A stretch of 64,000 nt of DNA from Deltaproteobacteria bacterium (lineage in GTDB: Bacteria; Desulfobacterota; Desulfomonilia; UBA1062): the NCBI GenBank assembly GCA_029552245.1, contig JAKPDW010000064.1:1-64000 (forward strand). Direction: 5' to 3'. Both the position numbers and the translations under genes were made by a program. The notes under the pieces are model-generated. The model had not been told where the DNA came from. It ran no database searches and saw only the letters and a list, made by a program, of their open reading frames with translations. Below, in pieces: positions 25,393 through 34,410 of the stretch; the first letter of the stretch is position 1; each line of letters begins with the position of its first letter.

Positions 25393-26237
25393 GGCACGAA
25401 GCTCGCGACGTACTCCATGGCCCCGGCGCGGACGTCCCCCGACGGGGCGGCGGTGCGCCAGGAGCCCTGGACCCCCTGTTCGCACAGGGTCTGCTCGAGG
25501 TGGAACATGGCGATCCCCATGTCCAGCCGCTGGAGGTCCACCTTGGGGAACAGGAGCGAGTACAGGGGCGTCCTCCTGAGGTAGAAGTGGTATGCCCCGT
25601 CCTTCACGAGCACCCTCCACGGCTGCCGGTTCGACGAGGAGGGCGCGAGGCGGACCATCTCGAGGGCCGCGAGGTGGGACCCGGCCGAGCGCTCGTTCAT
25701 GGGGCTTTCGAAATCGTCCATGAAGAAGAGTTCCGCGAAGGGCTTCCTCGTGTGCGACCCGGCCGTGGCCGCAAACAGCCTGTCGATGGTCGAGCGGGCC
25801 TTGGCCGGCACCCCCACCGGGCTGACGGCGCAGACCGTCTCTCTCCCGGCAAGGCCCACGGCGTCGGCGAAGGCCGACCTGTCGAAGGTCCCGCCGACCC
25901 AGCACGTTCCGTACCCCAGGGAGGTCGCGCACAAAATCACCGACTCGAAGAGGTACCCGAAGTCTTCGGGCCTGGACTCGGACTGGTCCATCGCGCCCAC
26001 AAGAAAGCTCCTTGCGCCCGAGATCACGCCGTAGGTGCCCTTTACCCTGTCGCCGACTGTATGACCGAGCTCGGCGAGCACGATCCTCACCCTCGAGCCG
26101 AACGGCGGCCTGCCGAGCCCGGCGATGAAAGAACGGATCTGCTCGGCGTCCTCGGGCCTGGGCCGGGAGGCCTGGTAGGTCCTCCACGAGCGCCGCGCGC
26201 GGATGAGCTCCGTCACCGGCCGTACGTACGACACCAT
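25389..26237 (-). CDS. Nitroreductase-family protein (TM1586-like)
   Basis: A 282-residue flavoprotein of the TM1586-type nitroreductase group, longer than classical nitroreductases because the fold is duplicated in one chain. The N-terminal IRARRSWRTYQ matches the FMN-binding start (RRSxRxF), and SSSNRQPWRVLV and GYGTCWVGGTF are typical core segments. It probably uses FMN and NAD(P)H. The physiological substrate is unknown. It heads the run with rlmB and fdhD. Confidence 0.85.
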   Translation of the reverse strand: MVSYVRPVTELIRARRSWRTYQASRPRPEDAEQIRSFIAGLGRPPFGSRVRIVLAELGHTVGDRVKGTYGVISGARSFLVGAMDQSESRPEDFGYLFESVILCATSLGYGTCWVGGTFDRSAFADAVGLAGRETVCAVSPVGVPAKARSTIDRLFAATAGSHTRKPFAELFFMDDFESPMNERSAGSHLAALEMVRLAPSSSNRQPWRVLVKDGAYHFYLRRTPLYSLLFPKVDLQRLDMGIAMFHLEQTLCEQGVQGSWRTAAPSGDVRAGAMEYVASFVP

Positions 26238-26275
26238 CTCCCCGGCGCACCTCCTCTTGCCATCGGCTTGGACAC

Positions 26276-26674
26276 TCAGAGCAGGGTGACGATCACCCGC
26301 CTCGACCTGCGGGGTCCGTCGAACTCACAGAAGAAGATGTTCTGCCACGTCCCGAGCATGAGCCTCCCGTCTTCCACGGGGATGACCTCGGAAGGCCCCA
26401 CGATGCCCGCCTTGATGTGGGCGTCGCCGTTCCCGTCCTCCTCGTCGTGGAGCCAGGCGCCCCTCGGCACGAGGTTCCTCAGGCAGCCGAGCACGTCTTT
26501 CGGGATGTTCGGGTCCCAGTTTTCCTGGATCATCAGCGCCGCGGTTGCGCCCTGGGCGAAGAGCGCGCACAGCGAACACCGCTCGCCGTGCCTGGCGACG
26601 AGATCCCTCACCCGAGCGGTGATGTCCACGAGTTCCTCACGGGCGCTCGTGGAGAACTCTATCACGTGACGCAT
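26276..26674 (-). CDS. YjbQ-family protein (UPF0047)
   Basis: A 132-residue YjbQ/UPF0047 protein. Conserved positions include DITARVRDLV, GATAALMIQEN, HIKAGIVGPSEVIPVEDGRL and the GTWQNIFFCEFDGPR ending, with histidines that form a metal or ligand site. Members have weak thiamine-phosphate synthase activity in vitro; the true role is unclear. I prefer the start MRHVIEF because it fits the family's N-terminus. The upstream ATG at 26698 is possible, and neither has a strong ribosome-binding site. Confidence 0.88.
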   Translation of the reverse strand: MRHVIEFSTSAREELVDITARVRDLVARHGERCSLCALFAQGATAALMIQENWDPNIPKDVLGCLRNLVPRGAWLHDEEDGNGDAHIKAGIVGPSEVIPVEDGRLMLGTWQNIFFCEFDGPRRSRRVIVTLL

Positions 26675-26740
26675 GGTGGGGATATACCACGCGGCCATCC
26701 CTGCTTCAAGGAATCCCTTCCTGCGCGACGCCCGCGCGAC

Positions 26741-27358
26741 TCAGGGTACCCGGAGCAGGGCCCGGGACTCGAGCATGCGGTACACCCTCTCCGCCTGGGC
26801 GCGGGTGCTCTCGAGCGGCCCGCTGTTGTCGATGACGAGCGTGGCGATCCGCCTCTTCTCCTCGATGGGGATCTGCGCCCTCACGCGCGCAAGGGCCTCC
26901 TCCACGCTCAACGAGTCCCTCAGCACGAGGCGGCGGACCTGCTCGTCCTCGGGGCAGTACACCACGATGACCTCGTCCAGGCCCTCGTGCATGCCCGTCT
27001 CGAAGAGCAGGGGGACATCCAGGATGACCACGGCGTCGGGCCTGGACGAGGCGACGCCCGCCACCTGCTCGCTCATCCGCTTCATGACCTCTGGGTGCAC
27101 GAGGGCCTCCAGGGCCCTGCGCATGCCCTCGTCCCTGAACACGATGCGGGCGAGCCGCGCGCGGTCTATGGCGCCGTCGGGACCGAGGATCTTTTCCCCG
27201 AACAAGGACACGATCTCCTCGAACGCCCTGCTGCCCGGGAGCACCACCTCCCGGGCGGCCCGGTCCGCGTCCACGATGAAGGCGCCCAGGTCTTCGAGGA
27301 TGGAGCTGACCGTGGACTTGCCGGTGGCTATAGAGCCGGTAAGCCCGGCAACGAACAT
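26741..27358 (-). CDS. coaE: Dephospho-CoA kinase
   Basis: A 205-residue P-loop kinase performing the last step of coenzyme A synthesis. It has Walker A GLTGSIATGKSTV at the N-terminus, DADRAAREVV, and the lid/adenine region VYCPEDEQVRRLVLRDSLS. Length is normal. Its start lies inside the 3' end of pgeF (31-bp overlap). coaBC at 60938 supplies the earlier steps. Confidence 0.95.
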   Translation of the reverse strand: MFVAGLTGSIATGKSTVSSILEDLGAFIVDADRAAREVVLPGSRAFEEIVSLFGEKILGPDGAIDRARLARIVFRDEGMRRALEALVHPEVMKRMSEQVAGVASSRPDAVVILDVPLLFETGMHEGLDEVIVVYCPEDEQVRRLVLRDSLSVEEALARVRAQIPIEEKRRIATLVIDNSGPLESTRAQAERVYRMLESRALLRVP

Positions 27359-28083
27359 GCGTCACCCCCTATCAGCGAGAGGTTCCTCCCCGCAGCCGGG
27401 CCGTCCCTCCGGTAGGAAAAGTACGACGCCGTGCAGCAGGTGCACGAGCGAAGGACGTGTATCCGCGAGGGGTCAACCCCGAAGGCCGTCACCTGCCTGA
27501 GCGCCACGGCGTGGAGGTCCACCGAGAGGGAGCCCGTGCTCGACGTGGAGGGCTCTGTCCCGAGCGCCCTCACCACCTCGGGGCCGACCGTGTAGCAGCA
27601 TGGGCCTATGGCGGGGCCGAGACCCACGTGGATGTCTCGGCACCCCATGGACCGCATCAGGTCCAGGCCCTTGGCGACGATGCCCAGGGCGAGGCCACGC
27701 CAGCCGGCATGGAGGGCGCCCGATACCTGGAGGACCTCGTCCCAGAGGAGGACGGGAACGCAGTCCGCGGTCCTGATGCACAGCACGGTCGAGGGGTCTG
27801 CACTGACCACGCCGTCGGCCTCGGGGAAACCCTCAAAGGGTGCGTCGTCCACCGTCACGATACGGTCCGAGTGCACCTGTCTCAGGCAGACGATGCGGTT
27901 GTCGGGGAGGAGCTCGCCGAGCCTCGCCCGTACGCTCTCGGGGCCGCCGTCGATCCCCTCGGTGAGCTCTCGGGAACAGAAAATCCCTGGCATGAAGCCC
28001 CTATACCCCACCGAACCCACACGTGACAAGTGAAAGCCCTTGAAATCGAGCGATTCAGGGCCCTTTTCTTTCTTGACATCCAT
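27328..28083 (-). CDS. pgeF: Multi-copper polyphenol oxidase-like / PgeF (YfiH)
   Basis: A 251-residue YfiH/YlmD-family protein. Signature segments include CLRQVHSD, IRTADCVPVLLWD, GALHAGWRGLALGI and GLGPAIGPCCYTVGPEV, with the conserved His-Cys-His zinc site (H in QVHSD, C in ADC, H in HAGWRG). E. coli PgeF edits misincorporated serine from peptidoglycan precursors; other members act on purine nucleosides. The -35 box of the divergent rpmH promoter falls just inside its first codons. Confidence 0.92.
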   Translation of the reverse strand: MDVKKEKGPESLDFKGFHLSRVGSVGYRGFMPGIFCSRELTEGIDGGPESVRARLGELLPDNRIVCLRQVHSDRIVTVDDAPFEGFPEADGVVSADPSTVLCIRTADCVPVLLWDEVLQVSGALHAGWRGLALGIVAKGLDLMRSMGCRDIHVGLGPAIGPCCYTVGPEVVRALGTEPSTSSTGSLSVDLHAVALRQVTAFGVDPSRIHVLRSCTCCTASYFSYRRDGPAAGRNLSLIGGDACSLPGLPAL

Positions 28084-28102
28084 TCTCCCGCATGTAAATA
28101 CT
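28073..28102 (+). promoter_or_regulatory. rpmH operon promoter
   Basis: A -35 TTGACA at 28073-28078 and an AT-rich -10 (TAAATA with a 16-bp spacer, or AATACT with 18 bp) precede rpmH by about 35 bases. The -35 lies inside the start of the divergent pgeF gene. Confidence 0.55.
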
Positions 28103-28136
28103 TACCGCTCAAAATCACTCGATCTCGGAGTACGTC

Positions 28137-28271
28137 ATGAAGCGGACATTTCAGCCTCACAACACCAGGCGCAAGCGCACGCACGGGTTTCTCGTCCGCA
28201 TGCGCACCAAGGGGGGAAGGCTCGTCATAAACCGGAGGAGGGCGAAGGGCAGGAAGCGCCTGTCTGTCTGA
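28137..28271 (+). CDS. rpmH: 50S ribosomal protein L34
   Basis: The 44-residue bL34, too short for the ORF track. The sequence [20 protein letters not shown] is diagnostic, and the C-terminal [12 protein letters not shown] is typical. A ribosome-binding site GGAG precedes it. The stop TGA overlaps the rnpA start by one base. Highly basic, normal length. Confidence 0.97.
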   Translation: MKRTFQPHNTRRKRTHGFLVRMRTKGGRLVINRRRAKGRKRLSV

Positions 28272-28639
28272 TGCCGGACGAGAGGTTTCCCAGCCGGGAG
28301 CGACTGCGGAAGAGGGCCGAGTTCAAGCGGGTGGAACAGTACAAGACGGCAAGGATCAACACCAGGCACCTCGTCATCGTCGCCGCACCCAACGACCTGG
28401 AACACACGCGTATCGGGATAACGGCAAGCAGAAAGATAGGGGGCGCAGTCTCGCGGAACAGGGTGAAGAGGCTCTTGAGGGAGGTCTACAGGAGGAACAA
28501 GCCGTCCTTCCCGCGTGGACACGACGTCGTCCTCATCGCAAAGAACGACATGTCGGACATCACCTACCACGACCTCGCAGGCGAGGTCACAGCCGCGCTC
28601 GGTTCTCTCCCATGGGAAAGAAAGCCCTCATCGCACTGA
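28271..28639 (+). CDS. rnpA: Ribonuclease P protein component
   Basis: A 122-residue basic protein that binds RNase P RNA and helps cleave tRNA 5' leaders. The signature is [31 protein letters not shown], including the RNR box. The ORF-track start at 28040 is too long; [18 protein letters not shown] at 28271 fits the family and the position directly after rpmH. It overlaps yidD by 28 bp. Confidence 0.95.
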   Translation: MPDERFPSRERLRKRAEFKRVEQYKTARINTRHLVIVAAPNDLEHTRIGITASRKIGGAVSRNRVKRLLREVYRRNKPSFPRGHDVVLIAKNDMSDITYHDLAGEVTAALGSLPWERKPSSH

Positions 28640-28851
28640 TCAGGATCTACCAGGCGATCGTCTCACCCATGCTCGGCCCGGCCTGCAGGTTTCACCCCTC
28701 GTGCTCGGCTTACGCGATCGAGGCCATAGACACCCACGGCCCGTTGCGCGGAACGATCCTGGCCGCCTGGAGGATTCTACGCTGCAACCCCTTCTGCAAG
28801 GGGGGGTTCGACCCGGTTCCCGGCACGAAGACACCCGGAGAATGCACATGA
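28612..28851 (+). CDS. yidD: Membrane protein insertion efficiency factor YidD
   Basis: A 79-residue YidD. The family core [25 protein letters not shown] and [17 protein letters not shown], with its conserved cysteines, is complete. It is membrane-associated and helps YidC insert proteins into the inner membrane. It overlaps rnpA upstream and yidC downstream, as is common in this cluster. Confidence 0.95.
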   Translation: MGKKALIALIRIYQAIVSPMLGPACRFHPSCSAYAIEAIDTHGPLRGTILAAWRILRCNPFCKGGFDPVPGTKTPGECT

Positions 28852-30479
28852 TGGATGAAAACCAGAGGACGATGCTCGCGCTGGCAATCAGCGCCCTGAT
28901 CCTTGTCGCTTGGTTCGCCTTGTTCGACTCCCTGAACATCGGCCGGAAGGAAGCCCCCGAGACGGCTCCCCAGGAAAAGAAGGCGACCTCGGCCCCACAG
29001 ACCCTCCAGGGGAAACCCGGCCAGGCGCCGGGCAACCTGCCGGCCGGCCCGGCGCCCGTGCAGGCCGCTGCACCCCAACAGGAAACGGAGCGCACCATCG
29101 TCGTTGACACCGACCTCTACCGGGCAACCTTCTCCACGAGGGGGGCCAGGCTCACCTCCTTCAAGCTCAAGAAGTACCCCATCACCATGGAAAAGGGCTC
29201 CGACCCCGTCGAGATGATCAAGGCCCCCGTCCCCGGGCTCGACATCGAGGGGATAGGGAGCGATGCGGGGCTCGTCTTCACGACCCCGGCGCGAGACAGG
29301 GTGACGCTCAACGGGTCCGGCGGGTCGATCGAGTTCAGGAGGGAGGTCGCTGCCGGCGTCACCCTCGTGAAGACGTTCACCTTCCAGCCGGGGTCCTACC
29401 TGGTCGGCTTCCGCGTGGGCCTTTCCAACGCGACCGGTTCCCCCGTGCGGCTCTCGGGAAGGCTCGTCTTCGACAGCGTCTACCCCTTGAGCGAGAAGAT
29501 CAAGGGCTATGCCTTCCAGGGCCCGGTCCTCCTGAACGACAACCGCCTGGAGGAGTTCAAGATCGACAAGGTCAAGAAGCCGGGGGCGTACCGGGAATTC
29601 ACCGGGAGCATCGGGTGGTTCGGGGTCGAGGACAAGTACTTCCTCCACACACTGGTCATCCCGAGGCCCTACCAGACGACGGTCACCGTGAGGCGCCTCG
29701 ATGACCGCGTGGTGGAACTCTCCTGCGCGCTGCCCACCCTCACGGTGAAACAGGCCACGGCCGTCGCGATCGACCATTCCCTGTTCATAGGCCCGAAGGA
29801 ACTCAACACCCTCAAGGCGGCGGGGAACGAGCTGGCAAGGGCGCTCGACTTCGGGTTCTTCGACTTCATAGCGAAACCCCTGCTCGTGGCGATGAACTGG
29901 ATCAACCGCTACACCCTGAGCTACGGCATCAGCATCATCGTGCTCACCGTGATCATCAAGATCCTGCTCTACCCGCTCACCCTCAAGAGCTTCAAGTCCA
30001 TGAAGGAGCTGCAGAAGATCCAGCCGCTCATGAAGGAGATCCAGAACCAGTACAAGGACGACAAGCAGAAGATGAACCAGGAGCTCATGCGCCTCTACCA
30101 GGAGCACAAGATCAACCCCATGGGAGGCTGTCTCCCCATGCTCCTGCAGATCCCCATCCTCTTCGCGCTCTACAGGGTGTTCTACCAGGCCATCGAGCTG
30201 AGGCACACGCCCTTCCACATCGTGGGCACCTGGCTGCCGGACCTCTCCGAGAAGGACCCCTACTACATCACGCCCATCCTGATGGGTCTCACCCAGTTCG
30301 TCCTCCAGAAGATGACGCCTGCGACCGGGGACCCGACCCAGCAGAAGGTCATGCTGATGATGCCGATCGTCTTCACGTTCCTGTTCTTGAACTTCCCGTC
30401 CGGCCTGGTCATATACTGGCTCGTGAGCAACCTCCTGTCCATCGTGCAGCAGGCGTACATCAACCGGAAACACGCATAG
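28848..30479 (+). CDS. yidC: Membrane protein insertase YidC
   Basis: A 543-residue YidC of the Gram-negative type. The N-terminal transmembrane helix (about residues 9-26) is followed by a Pro/Ala/Gln-rich linker, a large periplasmic beta domain (about 80-330) and the C-terminal insertase domain. That domain shows [43 protein letters not shown] and further helices to [18 protein letters not shown] chose ATG 28848 because it overlaps the yidD stop by 4 bp and follows GGAG at good spacing; the track's start at 28515 lies in rnpA. Confidence 0.96.
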   Translation: MMDENQRTMLALAISALILVAWFALFDSLNIGRKEAPETAPQEKKATSAPQTLQGKPGQAPGNLPAGPAPVQAAAPQQETERTIVVDTDLYRATFSTRGARLTSFKLKKYPITMEKGSDPVEMIKAPVPGLDIEGIGSDAGLVFTTPARDRVTLNGSGGSIEFRREVAAGVTLVKTFTFQPGSYLVGFRVGLSNATGSPVRLSGRLVFDSVYPLSEKIKGYAFQGPVLLNDNRLEEFKIDKVKKPGAYREFTGSIGWFGVEDKYFLHTLVIPRPYQTTVTVRRLDDRVVELSCALPTLTVKQATAVAIDHSLFIGPKELNTLKAAGNELARALDFGFFDFIAKPLLVAMNWINRYTLSYGISIIVLTVIIKILLYPLTLKSFKSMKELQKIQPLMKEIQNQYKDDKQKMNQELMRLYQEHKINPMGGCLPMLLQIPILFALYRVFYQAIELRHTPFHIVGTWLPDLSEKDPYYITPILMGLTQFVLQKMTPATGDPTQQKVMLMMPIVFTFLFLNFPSGLVIYWLVSNLLSIVQQAYINRKHA

Positions 30480-30489
30480 GAGCTGTGTT

Positions 30490-31236
30490 ATGGAAGACCA
30501 CGCACAGGAATTCGAGGCCAAGACCGTGGACGAGGCCATCATCCTGGCCATGAAAACGCTCCACGCGGATTTCGAAGACCTCGACATAACGGTCGTCTCG
30601 GAGGGATCGAAGGGCCTCTTCGGCATCGTGGGCTCGAAGAACGCGAAGATCCTCGCGCGCAAGAAGGGCCCGGGCTCAAGGCCGGGAACCGACAGGGTCG
30701 TCCCGCCGCCGGAGGCCCCGGCCCCGCGGCAGCCGGTGGACACAGGCCGCCCCGGCTCACCCGACACCCAGGCGGCCCCGGCGCAAGACGTCCTCGAGCA
30801 GGCAAAGGAGGTCGTCTCGAGGATACTCGGGCTCATCGGGCTGAGAGCGGAGGTCAGGCCTCGAGACGACGGGATGCTGGAGATCGTCGGCGACGGGTCC
30901 GGCATCATCATCGGCAAGCACGGCCAGACCCTGGACGCCCTGCAGTTCATCGTGAACCGCATTGTCAACAAGTCGAGGCAGGACCAGGTCCACGTCACCA
31001 TCGACACCGAAGGGTACCGCAAGAGGCACATCGACCACCTGAAGGCCCTGGCGATCAAGATGGGCCAGAAGGCGAAGAAGACCGGGCACCCGGTAACCCT
31101 AGAGAAGATGAACCCTTACGAGCGGAGGATCATCCACCTCGCCCTCAAGGATGAGCGCTTCCTGGACACCAAGAGCATCGGCGAGGGGGTGTACAAGAGG
31201 GTCATGATCGTCCCCAAGAGGGCCTCGAGGCGATAA
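30490..31236 (+). CDS. jag: Jag/KhpB RNA-binding protein
   Basis: A 248-residue protein. It has an N-terminal Jag-N domain (FEAKTVDEAIILAMKTL...GSKGLFGIVGSKNAKI), a Pro/Ala-rich linker (about 55-100), a KH domain with GIIIGKHGQTLDALQFIVN, and a C-terminal R3H domain with MNPYERRIIHLALKD. KhpB-type proteins bind RNA and influence envelope growth. The stop TAA overlaps the apparent first codon of mnmE. Confidence 0.93.
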   Translation: MEDHAQEFEAKTVDEAIILAMKTLHADFEDLDITVVSEGSKGLFGIVGSKNAKILARKKGPGSRPGTDRVVPPPEAPAPRQPVDTGRPGSPDTQAAPAQDVLEQAKEVVSRILGLIGLRAEVRPRDDGMLEIVGDGSGIIIGKHGQTLDALQFIVNRIVNKSRQDQVHVTIDTEGYRKRHIDHLKALAIKMGQKAKKTGHPVTLEKMNPYERRIIHLALKDERFLDTKSIGEGVYKRVMIVPKRASRR

Positions 31237-32552
31237 GGATCGAAGACACCATCTATGCCGAGTCCACACCGCACGGCACGGGCGGCATAAGCCTCGTGCG
31301 CATCAGCGGACCCAACACGTCCGCCGTCCTCTCGAGGATCTGCTCGAGGCGCTCCTTCGCCCCCCACGTGCAGCACCTCACCGTCTTGCGGGACGAGGCG
31401 GGCGCCACCGTGGACCAGGTCACCGTCGTGTTCAACCCACAACCACGCTCGTACACGGGCGAAGATCTCGCGGAGATCGGCTGCCACGCCAACCCCATCG
31501 TGGTGGAACGCATCCTGGGGGTCATAGCATCCACGGGGCTCGCCAGGCGGGCCGCCCCCGGCGAGTTCACCATGCGGGCGTTTCTGAACGGGAAGATGGA
31601 CCTCGTCCAGGCCGAGGCGGTGAGGGCCTTCATCGAGTCGACGACCGACGCGGGGTGCGACATGGCGCGCAGGCTCCTAGAGGGCGGGCTCTCCTCGAGG
31701 ATCAAGAAACTGAGGGCCTCGATCTCGGAGATCCTCGCGGACATCGAGGCGTCCTTCATCTCCGAGGACGAGGTCGTCGCGGCGGAGGAGCTCGCGGCGA
31801 GGATCGAGCCCCTGGCGGCAGAGCTTGCGGGGATGTCGGGAGACGCATGCCGCGGCCTCAAGGTCTACGGCGGGGTCACCACGACCATCGCGGGGCTCCC
31901 CAATGTGGGGAAGTCGTCCCTCTTCAACGCCATCGTGGGCAGCGACCGGGCCATCGTCCACCACGAGGAGGGGACGACCAGGGACGTGATCAGGGAGCGC
32001 GTCACCATCGACGGGATGGACTTCCTCTTCCACGACACGGCCGGCATCAGGACCACGCCCTCGGGGCCGGAACAGGCCGGGGTGGAACGGGCGATCGCGG
32101 CGGTGAAGGCATCTGACCTCCTCCTCTACGTCGTGGACGCGCGCGTGGGGCTCCAGCCGCACGAGTCACAGTGGCTGGGGCTCGGCGGGACCACGATCCT
32201 GGTGGTGAACAAGATCGACCTCGTGAAGGAGCCGGCGATCACCGAGACAGGGTATCGCACGGTGATGGTATCTGCCAAGCATTCCACCGGGATCGACGCG
32301 CTCAAGTCGGCCATGGTGGAGACGTTCAGGCCGGCGAACCCGGAGGTGTTCCTGGACAGGCACGCCCACCTCCTCTCGGAGGCATCCCGGCACCTCGACT
32401 CGTGCCTCTCGGCCCTGTCCCAGGGGATGACCCTGGACGTGGCGTCGATCGAGCTGTCGGGCGCGCTGCGCGCGCTCGGCGCGATCACGGGCGAGTCGGC
32501 GGACATGGACATCCTGGAGCAGGTCTTCTCGAGGTTCTGCATAGGAAAGTGA
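31233..32552 (+). CDS. mnmE: tRNA modification GTPase MnmE, apparently with AUA start
   Basis: MnmE forms the wobble-uridine 5-carboxymethylaminomethyl modification with MnmG. Visible are the folate-binding N-terminal domain, the G domain (GLPNVGKSSLFN, DTAGIR, NKID) and the C-terminal CIGK box. The family's first segment, DTIYAESTPHGTGGISLVRISG, is encoded upstream of the GTG at 31296. In that frame there is no ATG, GTG or TTG between the stop at 31152 and 31296. The codon at the expected initiator position is ATA (31233), inside ATAA where most such junctions have ATGA. Starting at GTG would remove about 21 conserved residues. Confidence 0.9.
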   Translation: MRIEDTIYAESTPHGTGGISLVRISGPNTSAVLSRICSRRSFAPHVQHLTVLRDEAGATVDQVTVVFNPQPRSYTGEDLAEIGCHANPIVVERILGVIASTGLARRAAPGEFTMRAFLNGKMDLVQAEAVRAFIESTTDAGCDMARRLLEGGLSSRIKKLRASISEILADIEASFISEDEVVAAEELAARIEPLAAELAGMSGDACRGLKVYGGVTTTIAGLPNVGKSSLFNAIVGSDRAIVHHEEGTTRDVIRERVTIDGMDFLFHDTAGIRTTPSGPEQAGVERAIAAVKASDLLLYVVDARVGLQPHESQWLGLGGTTILVVNKIDLVKEPAITETGYRTVMVSAKHSTGIDALKSAMVETFRPANPEVFLDRHAHLLSEASRHLDSCLSALSQGMTLDVASIELSGALRALGAITGESADMDILEQVFSRFCIGK

Positions 32553-32553
32553 C

Positions 32554-33096
32554 ATGGATGACCGTCTCGCCAAGTGGATGGGGGAACTCAGGAGATTCAA
32601 CCCCAGGCTGCACCTGGTTGGCCCCTCCATGCTCGAGCACCTCGAGGAGGAGGTCGAGGTCACGTCCCGTCTTCTCGAGGGCATCACCGAGCCGGCGATC
32701 GCGGATCTCGGTTCCGGTTCGGGGCTCATGGCCTTCGTGTACAAGGCGCTCCACCCCGACTCCATCGTGACGTGCGTCGAGAGGAGCGTGAAGAAGTGCG
32801 ACTTCTTGAGGCACACCGCGGAGGTCCTCGGCCTCGAGGGTTTCTGTGTCCTGTGCGAGGACCTGCTCGCGAGCGGGCGCCGGTTCAAGGCGGCCATGGC
32901 CCGCTCGTTCTCGCCGGTTGCGACCCTCGGGAAGATATGCTCGAGGGTGCTTGTCGAGGGGGGGAGGCTCTACTACCTCTCCTCGTCGAACCCGCAGGAG
33001 ATGGGAAGCGGCTTCAGGCTCGACGGCATCCAGACGGCCCGGTCGGGCACCGGGCTGACCCTCAACCTTTGGAGATTCACCCGGCTTCGCCCGTGA
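32554..33096 (+). CDS. rsmG: RsmG-like 16S rRNA methyltransferase
   Basis: A 180-residue Rossmann-fold methyltransferase similar to RsmG (GidB), which makes m7G527 in 16S rRNA. It contains IADLGSGSGLMAFVY and the following VTCVERSVKKCDFLRHTAEVLGL, both typical. It is shorter than the usual 200-240 residues, with a reduced N-terminus. It directly follows mnmE (1 bp gap); mnmG, usually between them, is absent. Its last 20 bp overlap the convergent hsp20 gene. Confidence 0.85.
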   Translation: MDDRLAKWMGELRRFNPRLHLVGPSMLEHLEEEVEVTSRLLEGITEPAIADLGSGSGLMAFVYKALHPDSIVTCVERSVKKCDFLRHTAEVLGLEGFCVLCEDLLASGRRFKAAMARSFSPVATLGKICSRVLVEGGRLYYLSSSNPQEMGSGFRLDGIQTARSGTGLTLNLWRFTRLRP

Positions 33097-33520
33097 CGGG
33101 TATCTTCCTGGACACCCTGGTTTCCAGCCTGGGCAGCGATATCTCGAGGACACCTGCGTTGAAGCTGGCCTCCACCCGGTCGAGGTCGATCGACTCGGGC
33201 AGGCTGAACGACCTCCTGAACAGACCGTACTGGCGCTCCACCAGGTGGAAGTTCTCCGCTGCGTCCACGTGATCGCACGGCTTGGTGCCGCTGATGGTGA
33301 GCACCCCGTCCGTGATGTCCAGCGCGATGTCCTCCCGCCTGACCCCCGGCAACTCGATCTTGACGTAGAGGGTCGAGTCGTCCTCGTATATGTCCACGCA
33401 GGGCACGAACCTCCCAGGCCCTGCCACCATGACGCTGTCCTGCATGCTCTCCTCGAACGCCCTGCTCATCCTCTCCCTCAGAAAGAGGAGGTCGCCCCTG
33501 AGCGAGTGTGACGACGCCAT
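33077..33520 (-). CDS. Hsp20/alpha-crystallin small heat shock protein
   Basis: A 147-residue small heat shock protein with an alpha-crystallin domain (about residues 38-130). It shows VDIYEDDSTLYVKIELPGVRREDI, the GVLTISGTK strand and the consensus FNAGVLEISLPRL (A-x-x-N-G-V-L type). It holds unfolding proteins in an ATP-independent way. It starts 13 bp after rpoH, so the sigma factor and a typical client gene of that sigma factor are co-transcribed. Confidence 0.93.
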   Translation of the reverse strand: MASSHSLRGDLLFLRERMSRAFEESMQDSVMVAGPGRFVPCVDIYEDDSTLYVKIELPGVRREDIALDITDGVLTISGTKPCDHVDAAENFHLVERQYGLFRRSFSLPESIDLDRVEASFNAGVLEISLPRLETRVSRKIPVTGEAG

Positions 33521-33533
33521 GGCCCGTACCGCC

Positions 33534-34391
33534 TCACTGCAGCATGAGCTCGAGGTTCCCGGCGAGCGCCTTCTTGAGCTTCCCCTTGGCTGCGTTCTCG
33601 ATCTGCCTCACGCGCTCCTTGGAGATCGAGAAGCGCCTGCCGAGATCCTCGAGGGTCATGGGCTGCTCGGCCATGAGCCTGTGCCTCGCGATCTCCCGCT
33701 CACGCTCTGTGAGCTTGGCGAGGGCGGACTCTATCTGCCTTTTCACGAACGCAGACCTCTGCGACTCGATCACCCTGTCCTCGGGGCCCGGCCTCGTGTC
33801 GGCGAGAAAGTCGAGGAAGCTCGAATCGCTGTCTTCCGCCATGGGCGTGTCGAGGGACTGGTCTCTCCCCGTGAGCCTGGAGATGATCTCCTCGATCCTC
33901 CTCGGGTCGGCGTCGAGCCGCGCGGAGAGCGCCCTTGACTGCTCCCCGATAGGTTCGTGGTTCACCTCCTCCTCGCTGGACATGCGGTTCAGGCCGTAGA
34001 AGAGCTTCTTCTGCAGCTTGGTCGTCCCGAGCTTGACCTGCGAGAAGAACCTCAGGATGTAGTCGTGGATCATCGCCTTGATCCACCACACCGCGTACGT
34101 CATGAGCCTGTAACCCTTGTGGGGGTCATACTTCTTGACCGCGATCATGAGCCCGATGGTGCCTTCCTGGATGATGTCCTCGAGGGGCAGGCCGTACCCC
34201 GCGTAATCCATCGCGATCCGGACCACGTTGCGGAGGTTCGCGGTGATGAGCCTGTGGGCCGCGTCCACGTCCCCCTGTTCCCTGAGCCTCACGGCGAGCT
34301 CGAACTCCTCCTCCTTGGTGAGCGCTGGGATCTGGTCGAACTTGGCGACCAGGGCAGCCACTTCATGATGGTAAGGTACTGGAAGATGCAT
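33534..34391 (-). CDS. rpoH: RNA polymerase sigma-32 factor
   Basis: A 285-residue group 3 sigma-70 factor. Region 2 contains LEDIIQEGTIGLMIAVKKYDP and YAVWWIKAMIHDYIL. The RpoH-box-like QKKLFYGLNR follows near residue 128, which separates RpoH from other alternative sigmas. Region 4 has TLEDLGRRFSISKERVRQIE. It directs heat-shock transcription. The start follows GGAGTGGAGAC. An 8-bp inverted repeat lies upstream. Confidence 0.93.
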   Translation of the reverse strand: MHLPVPYHHEVAALVAKFDQIPALTKEEEFELAVRLREQGDVDAAHRLITANLRNVVRIAMDYAGYGLPLEDIIQEGTIGLMIAVKKYDPHKGYRLMTYAVWWIKAMIHDYILRFFSQVKLGTTKLQKKLFYGLNRMSSEEEVNHEPIGEQSRALSARLDADPRRIEEIISRLTGRDQSLDTPMAEDSDSSFLDFLADTRPGPEDRVIESQRSAFVKRQIESALAKLTEREREIARHRLMAEQPMTLEDLGRRFSISKERVRQIENAAKGKLKKALAGNLELMLQ

Positions 34392-34410
34392 GTCTCCACT
34401 CCTTTGTTTT

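Noticed and set aside
31296-32552. mnmE start at GTG 31296
   Set aside because: It would remove about 21 residues that match the conserved family N-terminus. I kept it only as an alternative.
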